Source of the DNA: DATAOG01 sp963840925
GTDB taxonomy: Bacteria > Pseudomonadota > Alphaproteobacteria > Geminicoccales > Geminicoccaceae
NCBI GenBank assembly: GCA_963840925.1
Contig: CAWJAY010000057.1
Span: 62,001 to 126,000, forward strand
Length of the DNA stretch: 64,000 bases
Reading direction: 5' to 3'
This document shows, piece after piece, positions 16,773 through 25,627 of this stretch. Below the pieces are notes generated by a model. The model worked only from the letters and a program-made list of their open reading frames with translations. It ran no database searches and had not been told where the DNA came from. The position numbers and the translations under genes are program-made. Within the stretch, counting starts at the first letter, position 1; the number at the start of each line of letters is the position of its first letter.

Positions 16773-18211
16773 CTAGCGTCCGCCGCCGAACTTGGCTTCA
16801 TAGGCGTCGAAACAGGGTCCGAAGTCGAAGCGGTCGGCCGACGTGACGCAGCCGCCCGGAAAATCCCGCGCGGAACCGCCGAGGGCACGGTCGCGCTTGA
16901 ACCTGGCCTCGGCCGCGATCGTCGCGAGGTAGGCGCTCACGCCGCTGGTGAAGACGTCGTTGTGGTCGCTGATGAAGGCCTCGTCGGTCTGAATGAACGC
17001 CAGTGGCTCGTTGCGGGCCACGGGGATGTGCTGCTCTCGGTCGCTCGCAGGCACGCAGGCCTCGTTGCCGACGTAGGAGACATAGTCCCAGCGGCCGGTC
17101 GCCGACGCTTCCAGGCAGCCCTCTGGCCGCCCGTCGAGCCGACATTCGGGGCGCCGGTCCTCCTGGGCGAGATCGCCGTTGCACAGCTGGCCGGTCTGAA
17201 ACGGGGTGTAGTTGCCGACGGCGATGGTGTCGAGCTCCGCTTCCGCGAAGGGCACTTCTTTAGCGTTCAGATTGCGGGTCAGTTCCGCCTCTCTCCAGTT
17301 GAGCATGCCGAGCCACTGGCCAACCCGAAAATACTCGTGGGTCGCGACATCGGTGTCCGAGCTGATCACATGCAGCAGGCGCACCTGGTTGGGGCCGAAG
17401 CAGCCGCGCGCCGCAACCTCCTTGAGCTGGAAGGCCTCATTGGCCTCGATGGCGGGGTTCAGCAGCACGACACCGTGGCCGAAGGGCCGGCTCTCGACGC
17501 AGGCGCAATTCGCCTCGGGGGTCGCTTGGCAACCCGTGGCCGGGAGCGCCGCCACGATCCGCTCAAGGATGATCTCGTTGAGGGCGGTGAGGACGATCGC
17601 TCCGCCGAAGCTGTGGCCGGTCACCAGATAGAGGTTCTTGTTGGGCGCTCGGCTGTCGATCACGATCCGTTCGAGCTTCACGAGCAGCTCGGTGACGCCG
17701 CCTTTGCCGACCTGCTCGGCGACCGCCTTGCGCTCCCAGTAGCTCAGCTCCTCGATGACCGGTGGTCTGACCGACTGCCCGCGCCAGCCGACGTAGATGC
17801 CGACGATCCGCCGCTTGCTCTGGGTGATCTCGGCTGCCCGCGTCAGCAACTCGCGAAAGCTCTCGACGTTGGCATCGCCGGCGGCGGCGTTGTGCTTCCA
17901 GCCATGCACGAAGACTACGGCGAGGACCCCCTCCGGGGCGGCGGCGAGGTCGCGGACGTGGTTGAGCACATCGTCCATCCGCGCTCGCTTGAACAGGTTG
18001 CCGCGTTCGGTGAACTCGACGTAGGCGAGGTCGAAATCTCGATGCTGCTCGATGATGGTCTGATCACAGGCGGCTCCGGGGCATGCCATCAGCGCCTTCG
18101 TCCGCCAAGCCTCATTGGTCGTACAGCCGAATAGCCCGAGCAGCAGGACAGAGCCCCGACGACCGCCGCGAGGCCTCGCCTCAGAGAATACGAGCTGCGC
18201 AATCCCATCAT
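16773..18211 (-). CDS. Putative lipoprotein alpha/beta hydrolase, with a 1-base frameshift in the signal peptide
   Basis: About 479 residues once one base is restored. Mature part: oxyanion segment VVFVHGWKHNA and the nucleophile elbow TGHSFGGAIV (GxSxG) indicate an alpha/beta hydrolase; the rest has many cysteines and is not recognised. The open frame carries LLLGLFGCTTNEAWR, a lipobox with Cys, but no good start. In the neighbouring frame ATG 18211 gives MMGLRSSYSLRRGLAAVVG. Adding one C to the CCCC run at 18154-18157 joins them into MMGLRSSYSLRRGLAAVVG-GSVLLLGLFGC, a perfect lipoprotein signal. So either the sequence lost a base or the protein is no longer exported. A strong terminator follows. 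Confidence 0.75.
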
Positions 18212-18377
18212 GATTCCAGCCTCCGCCGCCCGCGGTCGGCGTCAATGCCGACCCGCCCCACCCGTGGTCACGGACGACCTTGCAAGGGGAGCCTAGCTGG
18301 AATTCAGAGTCCGTCTGTGAGCCGGTTCACAGACCCATGGGGGGAACGGCGGCGCTGGCAGCCGGCGACGACGGCGA

Positions 18378-18902
18378 TCAGGCCGGATAGGGGCGCATCG
18401 CCTCCGGGACGCGCAGGTCGCTTGGGATCTCAAAGTCGTGCGCGGCCCCGCGCATCGCCTCGGGCGGGCGGGGCATGCCGCGCCGGCCGCTGTAGTTTAC
18501 GGCCGGCTGGCGCCGCCGGTCGCCGGCTCGATCGCTGCCAAGCGCCTGGGCGCACAGGACGTCAAGCGCGGTGACCCCGGCCACGGCAACTATCGCAAGA
18601 CTGACGTTGCCGCGTCGCGGATTGCTTGGCCTCAGCCCGAGCGCCAGGGCGCCCAGATCGAGCATGTCGCCTCCGACCCGGCTCCACAGCCAAGGCCTCG
18701 GGTCAGCTTGCGCGAGGATGCCGATCCCGGCGATCAGCTCCCGCGCCCCGCAGGCGCGGATCAGCCTGCTATGCTCCTCCATCCCGAGCAGCCGGCCGAG
18801 ACTTCGGGGCGCGATCAGCTCGGCAAGCCCGAGTCCGATGCTGAACCAGCCGAGCCCGTCGGCCAGCCGGTGCGCCCGATGGTGATCCAACCGAAATTCC
18901 AT
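18378..18902 (-). CDS. Small membrane protein of unknown function (often labelled cyclase/dehydrase-associated)
   Basis: A 174-residue protein with several hydrophobic stretches: GLGWFSIGLGLAELIAP near residue 17, a central ARELIAGIGILAQ near 52, and VSLAIVAVAGVTALDVLCAQ near 100, then a hydrophilic tail with DRRRQPAVNYSGRRGMPRP. The pattern matches a family of alphaproteobacterial inner-membrane proteins with no demonstrated function. It follows the Zn-dependent alcohol dehydrogenase gene by 11 bp on the same strand, so the two are probably co-transcribed, a pairing that recurs in this group. Confidence 0.7.
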   Translation of the reverse strand: MEFRLDHHRAHRLADGLGWFSIGLGLAELIAPRSLGRLLGMEEHSRLIRACGARELIAGIGILAQADPRPWLWSRVGGDMLDLGALALGLRPSNPRRGNVSLAIVAVAGVTALDVLCAQALGSDRAGDRRRQPAVNYSGRRGMPRPPEAMRGAAHDFEIPSDLRVPEAMRPYPA

Positions 18903-18913
18903 GGCCTGCCTCC

Positions 18914-20083
18914 TCACGGCCTGAGCACGACCTTGACGCAGCCGTCCTGCTTGTCACGGAACGTCTGGTACATCTGCGGGCCGTCCTCGAGCCCGACCCG
19001 GTGGGTGATGACGAACGACGGGTCGATCTGACCCTCTTCGATCCGGCGCAGCAGGTCGTCGGTCCAGCGATTGACGTGGGTCTGGCCGGTGCGGATGGTC
19101 AGGCCTTTGTTCATGACCATGCCGAACGGGATCTTGTCCAGGAGCCCGCCGTAGACCCCCGGCACCGAGAGCACGCCCGCCGGCCGGCAGACGTACATCA
19201 TCTCGCGCAGCACATGCGGGCGATCGGTCTCGAGCATCACCGCCTGCTTGGCCCGGTCGTACATCGCATCGAGCGAGCCGGTCGCGTGCGCTTCCATGCC
19301 GACCGCATCGATGCATTTCTCCGGGCCCTTGCCGGAGGTCAGCTCGTTCAGGCGCTCGACCACGCTCTCGTCGTCGAAATTGATCGTGATCGCGCCCCCG
19401 GCCTGAGCCATCTCGAGCCGCTCGGGCACGCGGTCGATCGCGACCACCTGCCTGGCGCCGAGCAGGACCGCGCTGCGGATGCAGAACTGGCCGACTGGCC
19501 CGCAGCCCCAGATCGCCACCGTGTCGGTCGGCTGGATGTCGCACTGGACCACTGCCTGCCAGCCGGTCGGGAAGATGTCGCCCAGGAACAGCACCTGCTC
19601 GTCGGTGAGCCCGTCCGGGATCTTGACCGGGGCGACGTCGGCATACGGCACGCGCACGTATTCCGCCTGGCCGCCGGGATACCCGCCGGTCAGGTGGGTG
19701 TAGCCGAACAGGCCCGCGGTCGTGTGACCGAACATCTTGTCGGCCATCGGCTTGTTGCGGTTGCTGCGCTCGCACACCGAGAAAAAGCCCCGCCGGCACT
19801 GATCGCACTCGCCGCAGGTGATCGTGAACGGCACCACCACCCGGTCGCCGACCTTGAGCTTGGTGTTCGCCGCTCCGACCTCGACCACCTCGCCCATGAA
19901 CTCGTGGCCCATGATGTCGCCGGACTCCATGCCCGGCATGACGCCATCATAGAGGTGCAGGTCGGAGCCGCAGATCGCGCAGCTCGTCACTCTGATGATG
20001 GCATCGCGCGGCTCCTCGATCGCGGGATCGGGCACCGTATCGCAGCGGATGTCCGCCTTGCCGTGCCAGCACAGCGCACGCAT
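18914..20083 (-). CDS. Zinc-dependent alcohol dehydrogenase (formaldehyde dehydrogenase-like)
   Basis: A 389-residue medium-chain dehydrogenase. Catalytic-zinc Cys in CAICGSDLHLYDG near residue 37, GHEFMG near 60, structural-zinc cysteines in CGECDQCRRGFFSVC near 90-104, and the Rossmann motif IWGCGPVGQFC near 189-199. The insert and length match the glutathione-independent formaldehyde/S-hydroxymethyl dehydrogenase-like clade. I start at ATG 20083, with GGGAG 5 bases upstream; the frame is open further up without conserved sequence. A role in removing aldehydes released by the demethylation enzymes in this window is an attractive but unproven inference. Confidence 0.9.
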   Translation of the reverse strand: MRALCWHGKADIRCDTVPDPAIEEPRDAIIRVTSCAICGSDLHLYDGVMPGMESGDIMGHEFMGEVVEVGAANTKLKVGDRVVVPFTITCGECDQCRRGFFSVCERSNRNKPMADKMFGHTTAGLFGYTHLTGGYPGGQAEYVRVPYADVAPVKIPDGLTDEQVLFLGDIFPTGWQAVVQCDIQPTDTVAIWGCGPVGQFCIRSAVLLGARQVVAIDRVPERLEMAQAGGAITINFDDESVVERLNELTSGKGPEKCIDAVGMEAHATGSLDAMYDRAKQAVMLETDRPHVLREMMYVCRPAGVLSVPGVYGGLLDKIPFGMVMNKGLTIRTGQTHVNRWTDDLLRRIEEGQIDPSFVITHRVGLEDGPQMYQTFRDKQDGCVKVVLRP

Positions 20084-20326
20084 AGCTCCCTCCAGCGGCT
20101 CGGGGTCGGACAGCACCGGCTCTCCGGCTCCGGCCCGTCCTGATGTCTGCCAACGAGGCTGCCGCCAGGAGGTTCCGGCCGGCGGGCGAAAACGCATCGG
20201 TTCCGGCCCGATCCGGGGGTCTCGAACCGAGAACCGCCCCCGGGCCCCCCGCAAGGCTGCCTCCCCCAGGGAACCTTTGGCGAGCAGGAATGTTCAATAA
20301 CGAGGCTGCTGGCCTGGGGAGGCAAC

Positions 20327-20473
20327 ATGCGAAACATCCACGGCATTCCAATGCCGGTCACTCCCCGAGAAAAATTGGTCTCAGCGCTAACGGTGATGTT
20401 GCTCCTCGGTTTCACCGTATCGTTTTGGATTGCGGTTCTTTACATGATCTCCTGGTTGATCATACAGCTGTAG
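20327..20473 (+). CDS. Small single-pass membrane protein (48 aa)
   Basis: A short ORF starting at ATG 20327 with an excellent GGGGAGG ribosome site 5 bases upstream and ending at TAG 20471-20473. Residues 1-16 are MRNIHGIPMPVTPREK; the rest (about 19-48) is a long hydrophobic helix with Trp/Tyr near its end (VSFWIAVLYMISWLIIQL). It stands alone in the 449-bp gap between the alcohol dehydrogenase (divergent) and the dimethylglycine dehydrogenase-like gene (convergent), and the local AT content is higher than around it. I do not recognise a family. The ribosome site, hydrophobic profile and absence of any other gene support a real small protein. Confidence 0.6.
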   Translation: MRNIHGIPMPVTPREKLVSALTVMLLLGFTVSFWIAVLYMISWLIIQL

Positions 20474-20532
20474 CTTTCAGTGCCGGAGGCTGAATACTTA
20501 CTCTTGGTACCGATGCGGGCGGCCGGCAGCGC

Positions 20533-22959
20533 TCAGACCCGCAGCCGCTCGTTGGCCGGATCGTAGGGCGCTCCGTTGCCGACCGTGGCGGGGCGGAGTT
20601 CGCCGAAGATCTCGATTGCCACGCGTTCGCCCGGTCGTGCGAGCTCTGAGCGGACGTAGGCGAACGCCAGGCTCTGTTGCAGGCGGTAGCCGAATCCCCC
20701 AGAGGTGACGAGCCCGACGATCGCGCCGTCCTTCAGCACCGGCGCGCCGGCGGGCGCATCCATCGCACCCGGATCGTCGAGCGTCAGCGGCACCAGGCGC
20801 TCGCGCGGGCCGGCCTGCTGCTCCCTGAGCAACGCCACGCGGCCGACGAACTCCGGCTTGCCGAGATCGACGAACCGCTCGAGGCTCGCCGCGAGCGGCG
20901 TCGCCTCGAGCGAGAGGTCGGTCTTCCAGGCCGGGTAGGCCTTCTCGAGCCGCAGGCTGTCCACCGCGTAGATGCCGAAGTCGCGGATGCCGTGCGCCGC
21001 GCCGGCCGCGAACAGCGCGTCGTAGATCGGCGCCAGCGTCTCGACCGGCGCGTGCAGCTCGAAGCCGAGGTCGCCCACGTAGCTGATCCGGAGCGCCATC
21101 ACCCGGGCCGAGCCGATCTCGATCGTGCGCGCCGACAGCCACGGCAAGCCTGTGTTGGCGAGATCGGTCGAGGTCACCTCCGCCAGCACGTCGCGCGCCC
21201 GCGGTCCGGCCACGACCAGCGTGCCGAGGCGGGCCGAAATCTCCTCGATGTGCACGCTGCCGTCCTCGGGCAGGCGCGCGCGCAAAAGGTCCTCATCGTG
21301 CCATTCCGCGGCCGCGGCGCTCGCGAGGTAAAAGCGATCTGGAGCAAGCCGCGTGATCGTGAATTCGCTCTCGATCGCGCCCCGCTCGTTCAGCGCGTAA
21401 GCGAGCGCGATCCGGCCGACGCGCGGCAGGCGCGAGCAGACCAGGCGGTCGAGCCAGGCTTCAGCACCCGTTCCTTCGACCATGAACTTGGTAAAACCGG
21501 GTAGGTCGAGCACACCGACGCGCTCGGCGACCGCCCGGCACTCTTCGCCCACGGCCTCGAACCACGGCCGCTCCGCGCGCGCGAAGCTCAAGTGCTCCGC
21601 CCACGGCGCGTCGGGCGGCGCGAACCAGGTCGCCCGCTCCCAGCCGCCGCGGGCGCCAAAGCGCGCACCCTTCGCCCGCAGCCGGTCGTACAACGGGCTG
21701 GTCCGCGCCGGGCGCCCGGCCGGGCGCTCCTCGAACGGCCAGGCGATCGCGTATTCGCGCTGGTACAGCTCGACCGCCCGCGCGAGCGCGTAGGACTTGG
21801 TCGCATAGCCCGTATAGCGGCGCGGGTCGAACGCCCAGAGGTCCCATTCGGGCGCGCCGTGCACGACCCATTCGGCGACCGTTTTGCCGGCGCCGGCCGC
21901 CTGCACGATGCCGAACGAAAAGCAGCAGCACTGGTAGAAGTTCGCAAGGCCGTGCGCCGGGCCGATGTAGGGATTGCCATCCGGCGAATAGGGGATCGGG
22001 CCGTTGATCACCCGCTGGACGCCGGCCGAGCCCAGGATCGGCACGCGCGCGATCGCGGCCCCGATGTAGCGTTCCAGGCGGTCGAGATCATCGGCGAACA
22101 GCTGGTTCGCGAAATTGTCCGGGATGCCATCAAGCCAGTGCGTCCGCGCGTCCCACTCGTAGGGTCCGAGCAGCAGGCCAGCGCGCTCCTGGCGGAGATA
22201 GTAGGAGACGTCCGGGTCGCGCAGGATCGGGAGCTTCTGCGCGCGGGCCTCGAGCTCAGGGATGCTTTCGGTCACGAGATACTGGTGCGACATCGCGACG
22301 ATCGGCAGCTCGTGCCCGACCATGGCCATGATCTCGCCGGCCCGGTAGCCCGCGGCGTTGATCACGACCTCGCAGGCGATCTCGCCGCGATCCGTAATCA
22401 CGCGCCAGCTCCGGTCCGGGCGCTGCTCGAGCCCGATAACGCGCGTGAAGCGCCGGATCTCGCAACCCTGCGCGCGCGCCTGGCTCGCGAACGCCTGGGT
22501 CAGCTGGCTCGGATCGACGTCGCCGTCATAGGGATCAAACAAAGCCCCTTCGAGGTCGTCGAGCTCAAGATAAGGGTAGAGGTCCTTGGCCTCGGCAGGC
22601 GTCATCAGCGCGAGCTCGAGCCCTTGCGCCCGCGCCAGGGCCGCGACGTGGCGGAACTCGTCCATCCGGTCCGGCCCGTGGGCGAGCCGGATCGAGCCGG
22701 TCGCGTGCCAGGTGAGCGGACTGCCATCGGCGGCGAGCCGCGCGTAGAGCGCGTTGCCGTAGCGCTGGAGCTTGAGCACGTTCCAGCTGGTCGAGAACGT
22801 CGGGCAGTTGCCGGCGGCGTGCCAGGTCGAGCCCGAGGTCAGCTCGTCCCGCTCGAGCAGGACGCACTCGGTCCAGCCCAACTCCGCCAGGTGATAGAGC
22901 GCACTGCAGCCGACCGCGCCGCCGCCGATGATCACCGCGCGCGTGTGGTCCACCAGCAT
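20533..22959 (-). CDS. FAD-dependent dimethylglycine/sarcosine dehydrogenase-like protein with C-terminal GcvT domain
   Basis: 808 residues. Domains: FAD-binding DAO fold (IIGGGAVGCSALYHL near residue 10), GSTWHAAG near residue 43-50 whose His is the residue that binds FAD covalently in dimethylglycine and sarcosine dehydrogenases, an FAO_M linker near 370-425, and an aminomethyltransferase GcvT fold with its C-terminal barrel (about 430-800). The family oxidatively removes N-methyl groups and passes the one-carbon unit to tetrahydrofolate. Fits with the choline-sulfate/carnitine/MttB genes of this window in degrading methylated amines. The substrate (dimethylglycine, sarcosine or a related N-methyl compound) is inferred. 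Confidence 0.9.
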   Translation of the reverse strand: MLVDHTRAVIIGGGAVGCSALYHLAELGWTECVLLERDELTSGSTWHAAGNCPTFSTSWNVLKLQRYGNALYARLAADGSPLTWHATGSIRLAHGPDRMDEFRHVAALARAQGLELALMTPAEAKDLYPYLELDDLEGALFDPYDGDVDPSQLTQAFASQARAQGCEIRRFTRVIGLEQRPDRSWRVITDRGEIACEVVINAAGYRAGEIMAMVGHELPIVAMSHQYLVTESIPELEARAQKLPILRDPDVSYYLRQERAGLLLGPYEWDARTHWLDGIPDNFANQLFADDLDRLERYIGAAIARVPILGSAGVQRVINGPIPYSPDGNPYIGPAHGLANFYQCCCFSFGIVQAAGAGKTVAEWVVHGAPEWDLWAFDPRRYTGYATKSYALARAVELYQREYAIAWPFEERPAGRPARTSPLYDRLRAKGARFGARGGWERATWFAPPDAPWAEHLSFARAERPWFEAVGEECRAVAERVGVLDLPGFTKFMVEGTGAEAWLDRLVCSRLPRVGRIALAYALNERGAIESEFTITRLAPDRFYLASAAAAEWHDEDLLRARLPEDGSVHIEEISARLGTLVVAGPRARDVLAEVTSTDLANTGLPWLSARTIEIGSARVMALRISYVGDLGFELHAPVETLAPIYDALFAAGAAHGIRDFGIYAVDSLRLEKAYPAWKTDLSLEATPLAASLERFVDLGKPEFVGRVALLREQQAGPRERLVPLTLDDPGAMDAPAGAPVLKDGAIVGLVTSGGFGYRLQQSLAFAYVRSELARPGERVAIEIFGELRPATVGNGAPYDPANERLRV

Positions 22960-23121
22960 CCCATCTCGCGAGGTCCACTATCGTTAGCCAGAAAACGCTC
23001 GGGGCCGCTGTAACATCTGCCCGCTAGCATCTCCTTGCAGGTAAGAGCCTCCGGAACCGAGAGCCATTGGCTCGAACTCCGACGCCGAACAGGTCGGCGT
23101 CATAGACAATGGAGTACCATG

Positions 23122-24971
23122 ATGTTGACTTCCGAAACTAGCCCAGTCGACTCCTCCGAGCCGGCGACTCCGAACTGGGGTCCGGGCGCGCCTCGTGGCG
23201 GCAGAGCCGTCATGAACCGAATCCTCAGAGAGGGAGCGACCGTGCCTCTCTTTTTGCCCAGACGCTCGTCCAGTCCCTGCGAGACGTCGGCTATGATCAT
23301 ACAACTTCAGCCCTGTGCGAGCATGTGGACAACTCCATCCAGGCAGGTGCTACTGAAGTACGGGTGTTTTTCAGACAGACTGGCAAGAAAGGGGATTATC
23401 AGATCGATGCTGCTGTCTATGACAACGGCAAGGGCATGTCACCGCCGGTGCTGAAGGTCGCCACGGCATTCGGCGGCTCCATGAACTATGGCAATCGAGA
23501 AGGCATCGCCCGGTTTGGGATGGGCATGAAAACGGCTGCGCTGAGCATGAGTTCCGTACTAGAGCTGTACTCCTGGCAGGAATCAGGCGCTTTTTACAAT
23601 ATGACGCTAGACGTGGAAGCGATCGGTAAGGAACGCGCGAACCTCGTGGAGCTTCCTGAACCGACGCTGCTAACGGATCTTCCAGACGAAGTCACGGACA
23701 TCTTTACGAAGCCCATGTCCTACCCGACCGACCGCAGCGAACAGCACCTCCTAGCGCCTCACGGCGAGCATCTGTTTGAGCGTCTGGGAGCTTCGGGCAC
23801 CATCGTCTATATGCCTCAGTGCGACCGACTGACATCCGCAAAGGCCAGGACCCTTGTAGACCACGCCGTGAAGGAGATGGCAAGGGTCTACCGGCGGGCC
23901 ATTACTAGCGGCTTGAGGTTATACGTGAATAACCGGCTCGTCGAAGCGTTGGACCCGACCTACTCCATGCCGAACGCTCGCCATGTCCGGTTCCTGGAGA
24001 TACCCGAAAAGCAGAGTCAACTCGTCGTCTCGAAGCAGATTCAGATCAGGATCCAAGAGAATAGCTCGCAAAGCGCACCTGTGGTCATCAAGCTGTATCG
24101 ACTGCCTATCGAAGCGTGGTCAAACTTACCCCGCAAGACGCTCGGTAATGATTTGCGCGTTTTCGAGGGTTTGATCGTTTCGATCCTGCGGAATGATCGT
24201 GAAGTTTTCGCTGGAAGCATGCCAAGTATTACGACGCGGCACAGTATCACGAACTGGTACCGTCTCCAGATCGACTTCCCGGGTATCCTAGATGAGGCCT
24301 TCGGAATCGCCTCCAACAAACAGGGGGTCCGAATGAAGGGTTATGTCCGGGAGGCTATCAAGGACGCCATCGGTGGTGAGATTACCACCATCAACGACGA
24401 GCTCAAGCGGTTCCAGGCGGCCCAGGCATCGGCGCGCGCTCCGGCCAAGCCCAGCGCCAGCGAGGCCAGGGCTAGTGATGCCGACGCATTCCAAACCAAC
24501 TCGCTGCCGGGGGTGTCGCCGGAAGAAGATGCTCAGCTGGAAGCAAATCTTAGAGGCCTTGCGCTGACTCTAAAGCGCGATGGGGAGAGTGATGAACAGG
24601 CTTTCGAGCGCGTGAAACACTCGAAATACATCATCGACTATCGCCACGACGAATATTGGCCCTTTTACGACGTGAAGCACCGCTTTGGCCGGGTGATTTT
24701 GACGATCAACACGGCGCACCCGTTCTTCGCCGAGCTTTACGATCCAATAGGCAAGTTGAGCCTGTCCTCGACCGCTACCGAGGAGAGTGAGGCGGCGACA
24801 GCGCCAGCCGCGGAGCCTCAGCAGGGTCCGATCGTCGCCTTGGACCTCCTGCTTCTGTCCCTGGCGAGGACCCAGAGTAGGTTGTCGAGCGCTGGAGAGG
24901 AGGCACAGAAACTGTTCGACAGTCTGCGGCGGGAATGGTCCGAGACGTACCGCATCCAGCTGACCACCTAA
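23122..24971 (+). CDS. GHKL (HATPase_c_3, MutL/MORC-like) ATPase, apparent frameshift near the N-terminus
   Basis: Complete GHKL motifs: ALCEHVDNSIQAGA (N-box), VYDNGKGMSP (G1), RFGMGMKTAALSMS (G2), SGTIVYMP (G3), followed by an S5-like transducer region with FGIASNKQG supplying the conserved Lys. The continuous frame from 23142 has only GTG 23325, which starts inside the N-box (VDNS), so the true start is upstream. ATG 23122 (GGAG ribosome site) encodes about 43 residues ending PLF, and one extra T in the T5 run 23251-23255 joins it to FAQTLVQSLRDVGYDHTTSALCEHVDNS. Expected size about 617 aa. Lower GC than its neighbours; followed by a hairpin and a small HTH protein. Related ATPases occur in bacterial conflict systems (MORC-like ATPases with Z1/restriction genes); the function here is unknown. 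Confidence 0.75.
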
Positions 24972-24977
24972 GGCCAT

Positions 24978-25011
24978 CGGGCGCCGCCCGGATTTCTACT
25001 GGCGGCGCCCG
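24978..25011. terminator. GC-rich hairpin downstream of the GHKL ATPase gene
   Basis: A perfect 11-bp inverted repeat: CGGGCGCCGCC (24978-24988) and GGCGGCGCCCG (25001-25011) separated by 12 nt, beginning 6 bp after the ATPase stop. There is no T-run on either side, so it is either a weak terminator, an mRNA stabiliser, or an attenuator that sets the ratio of ATPase to the HTH protein encoded 150 bp further on. Confidence 0.6.
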
Positions 25012-25162
25012 TCGAACTAGCGCATAGTGATGAGTTTGCGACGGTACCGGGTAGCTTCGGTAGGGCACAGCGTCCCGACCAGCGACACGTCCGGACGCCG
25101 GATCAGGCGCATCGGTCAACCCTTGCAAGCCACAGCGGCTTGCACAGAACGAGGGCAAGCAC

Positions 25163-25615
25163 ATGGCGGAACTTCCGCACCCATGGAACGCGTATGCGCG
25201 TCTGCAAGCCGAGGTCGCGCAGAGCCGGTCCATCATTAACCAAACCTGGGGTACTGAAGCCGGACTGGACCGGATTCTGGCGTCAGCCTCCGATACGGCC
25301 CCGCCGACCGACGAAGAGATTAGCCGTGCGGTAGCGAGCGGCGAGCGACGAGAACGGCACAGGGCGGGACTTCGCATGCTTTACTTGGATCAGGCCGAGA
25401 GCGCGGGCGACGTGCCAGACGCCATGGTGGCAACCAAACAGGAGCTGTCGTTTCTGAGTTCGCAGGTTGCGCCGGAAGATTGGGCGCTCCTATGCCAGGT
25501 TGCCGTCGGCCACGAGTATGAAGTGATCGCGGTTCAGCGCAATGCAACCCAGAATAGCTTACGCGTCCACGTCCTACGGTTGCGTCGCGAGCTTGCCAAG
25601 AGGATCGCGGCTTAG
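25163..25615 (+). CDS. Hypothetical protein with C-terminal HTH (sigma-region-4-like)
   Basis: A 150-residue protein I do not recognise. The C-terminal third (about residues 100-148, EDWALLCQVAVGHEYEVIA...NSLRVHVLRLRREL) has the spacing of a sigma-70 region 4/LuxR-like helix-turn-helix: entry helix, EYEVIA, turn, recognition helix rich in Arg. The N-terminal part is helical and charged (GERRERHRAGLRMLYL near residue 57). It lies downstream of the GHKL ATPase on the same strand and shares its lower GC, so the pair looks like one acquired module in which this protein would bind DNA or regulate. Convergent with the mttB-family gene 12 bp downstream. Confidence 0.65.
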   Translation: MAELPHPWNAYARLQAEVAQSRSIINQTWGTEAGLDRILASASDTAPPTDEEISRAVASGERRERHRAGLRMLYLDQAESAGDVPDAMVATKQELSFLSSQVAPEDWALLCQVAVGHEYEVIAVQRNATQNSLRVHVLRLRRELAKRIAA

Positions 25616-25627
25616 ACTTGACAGGTA

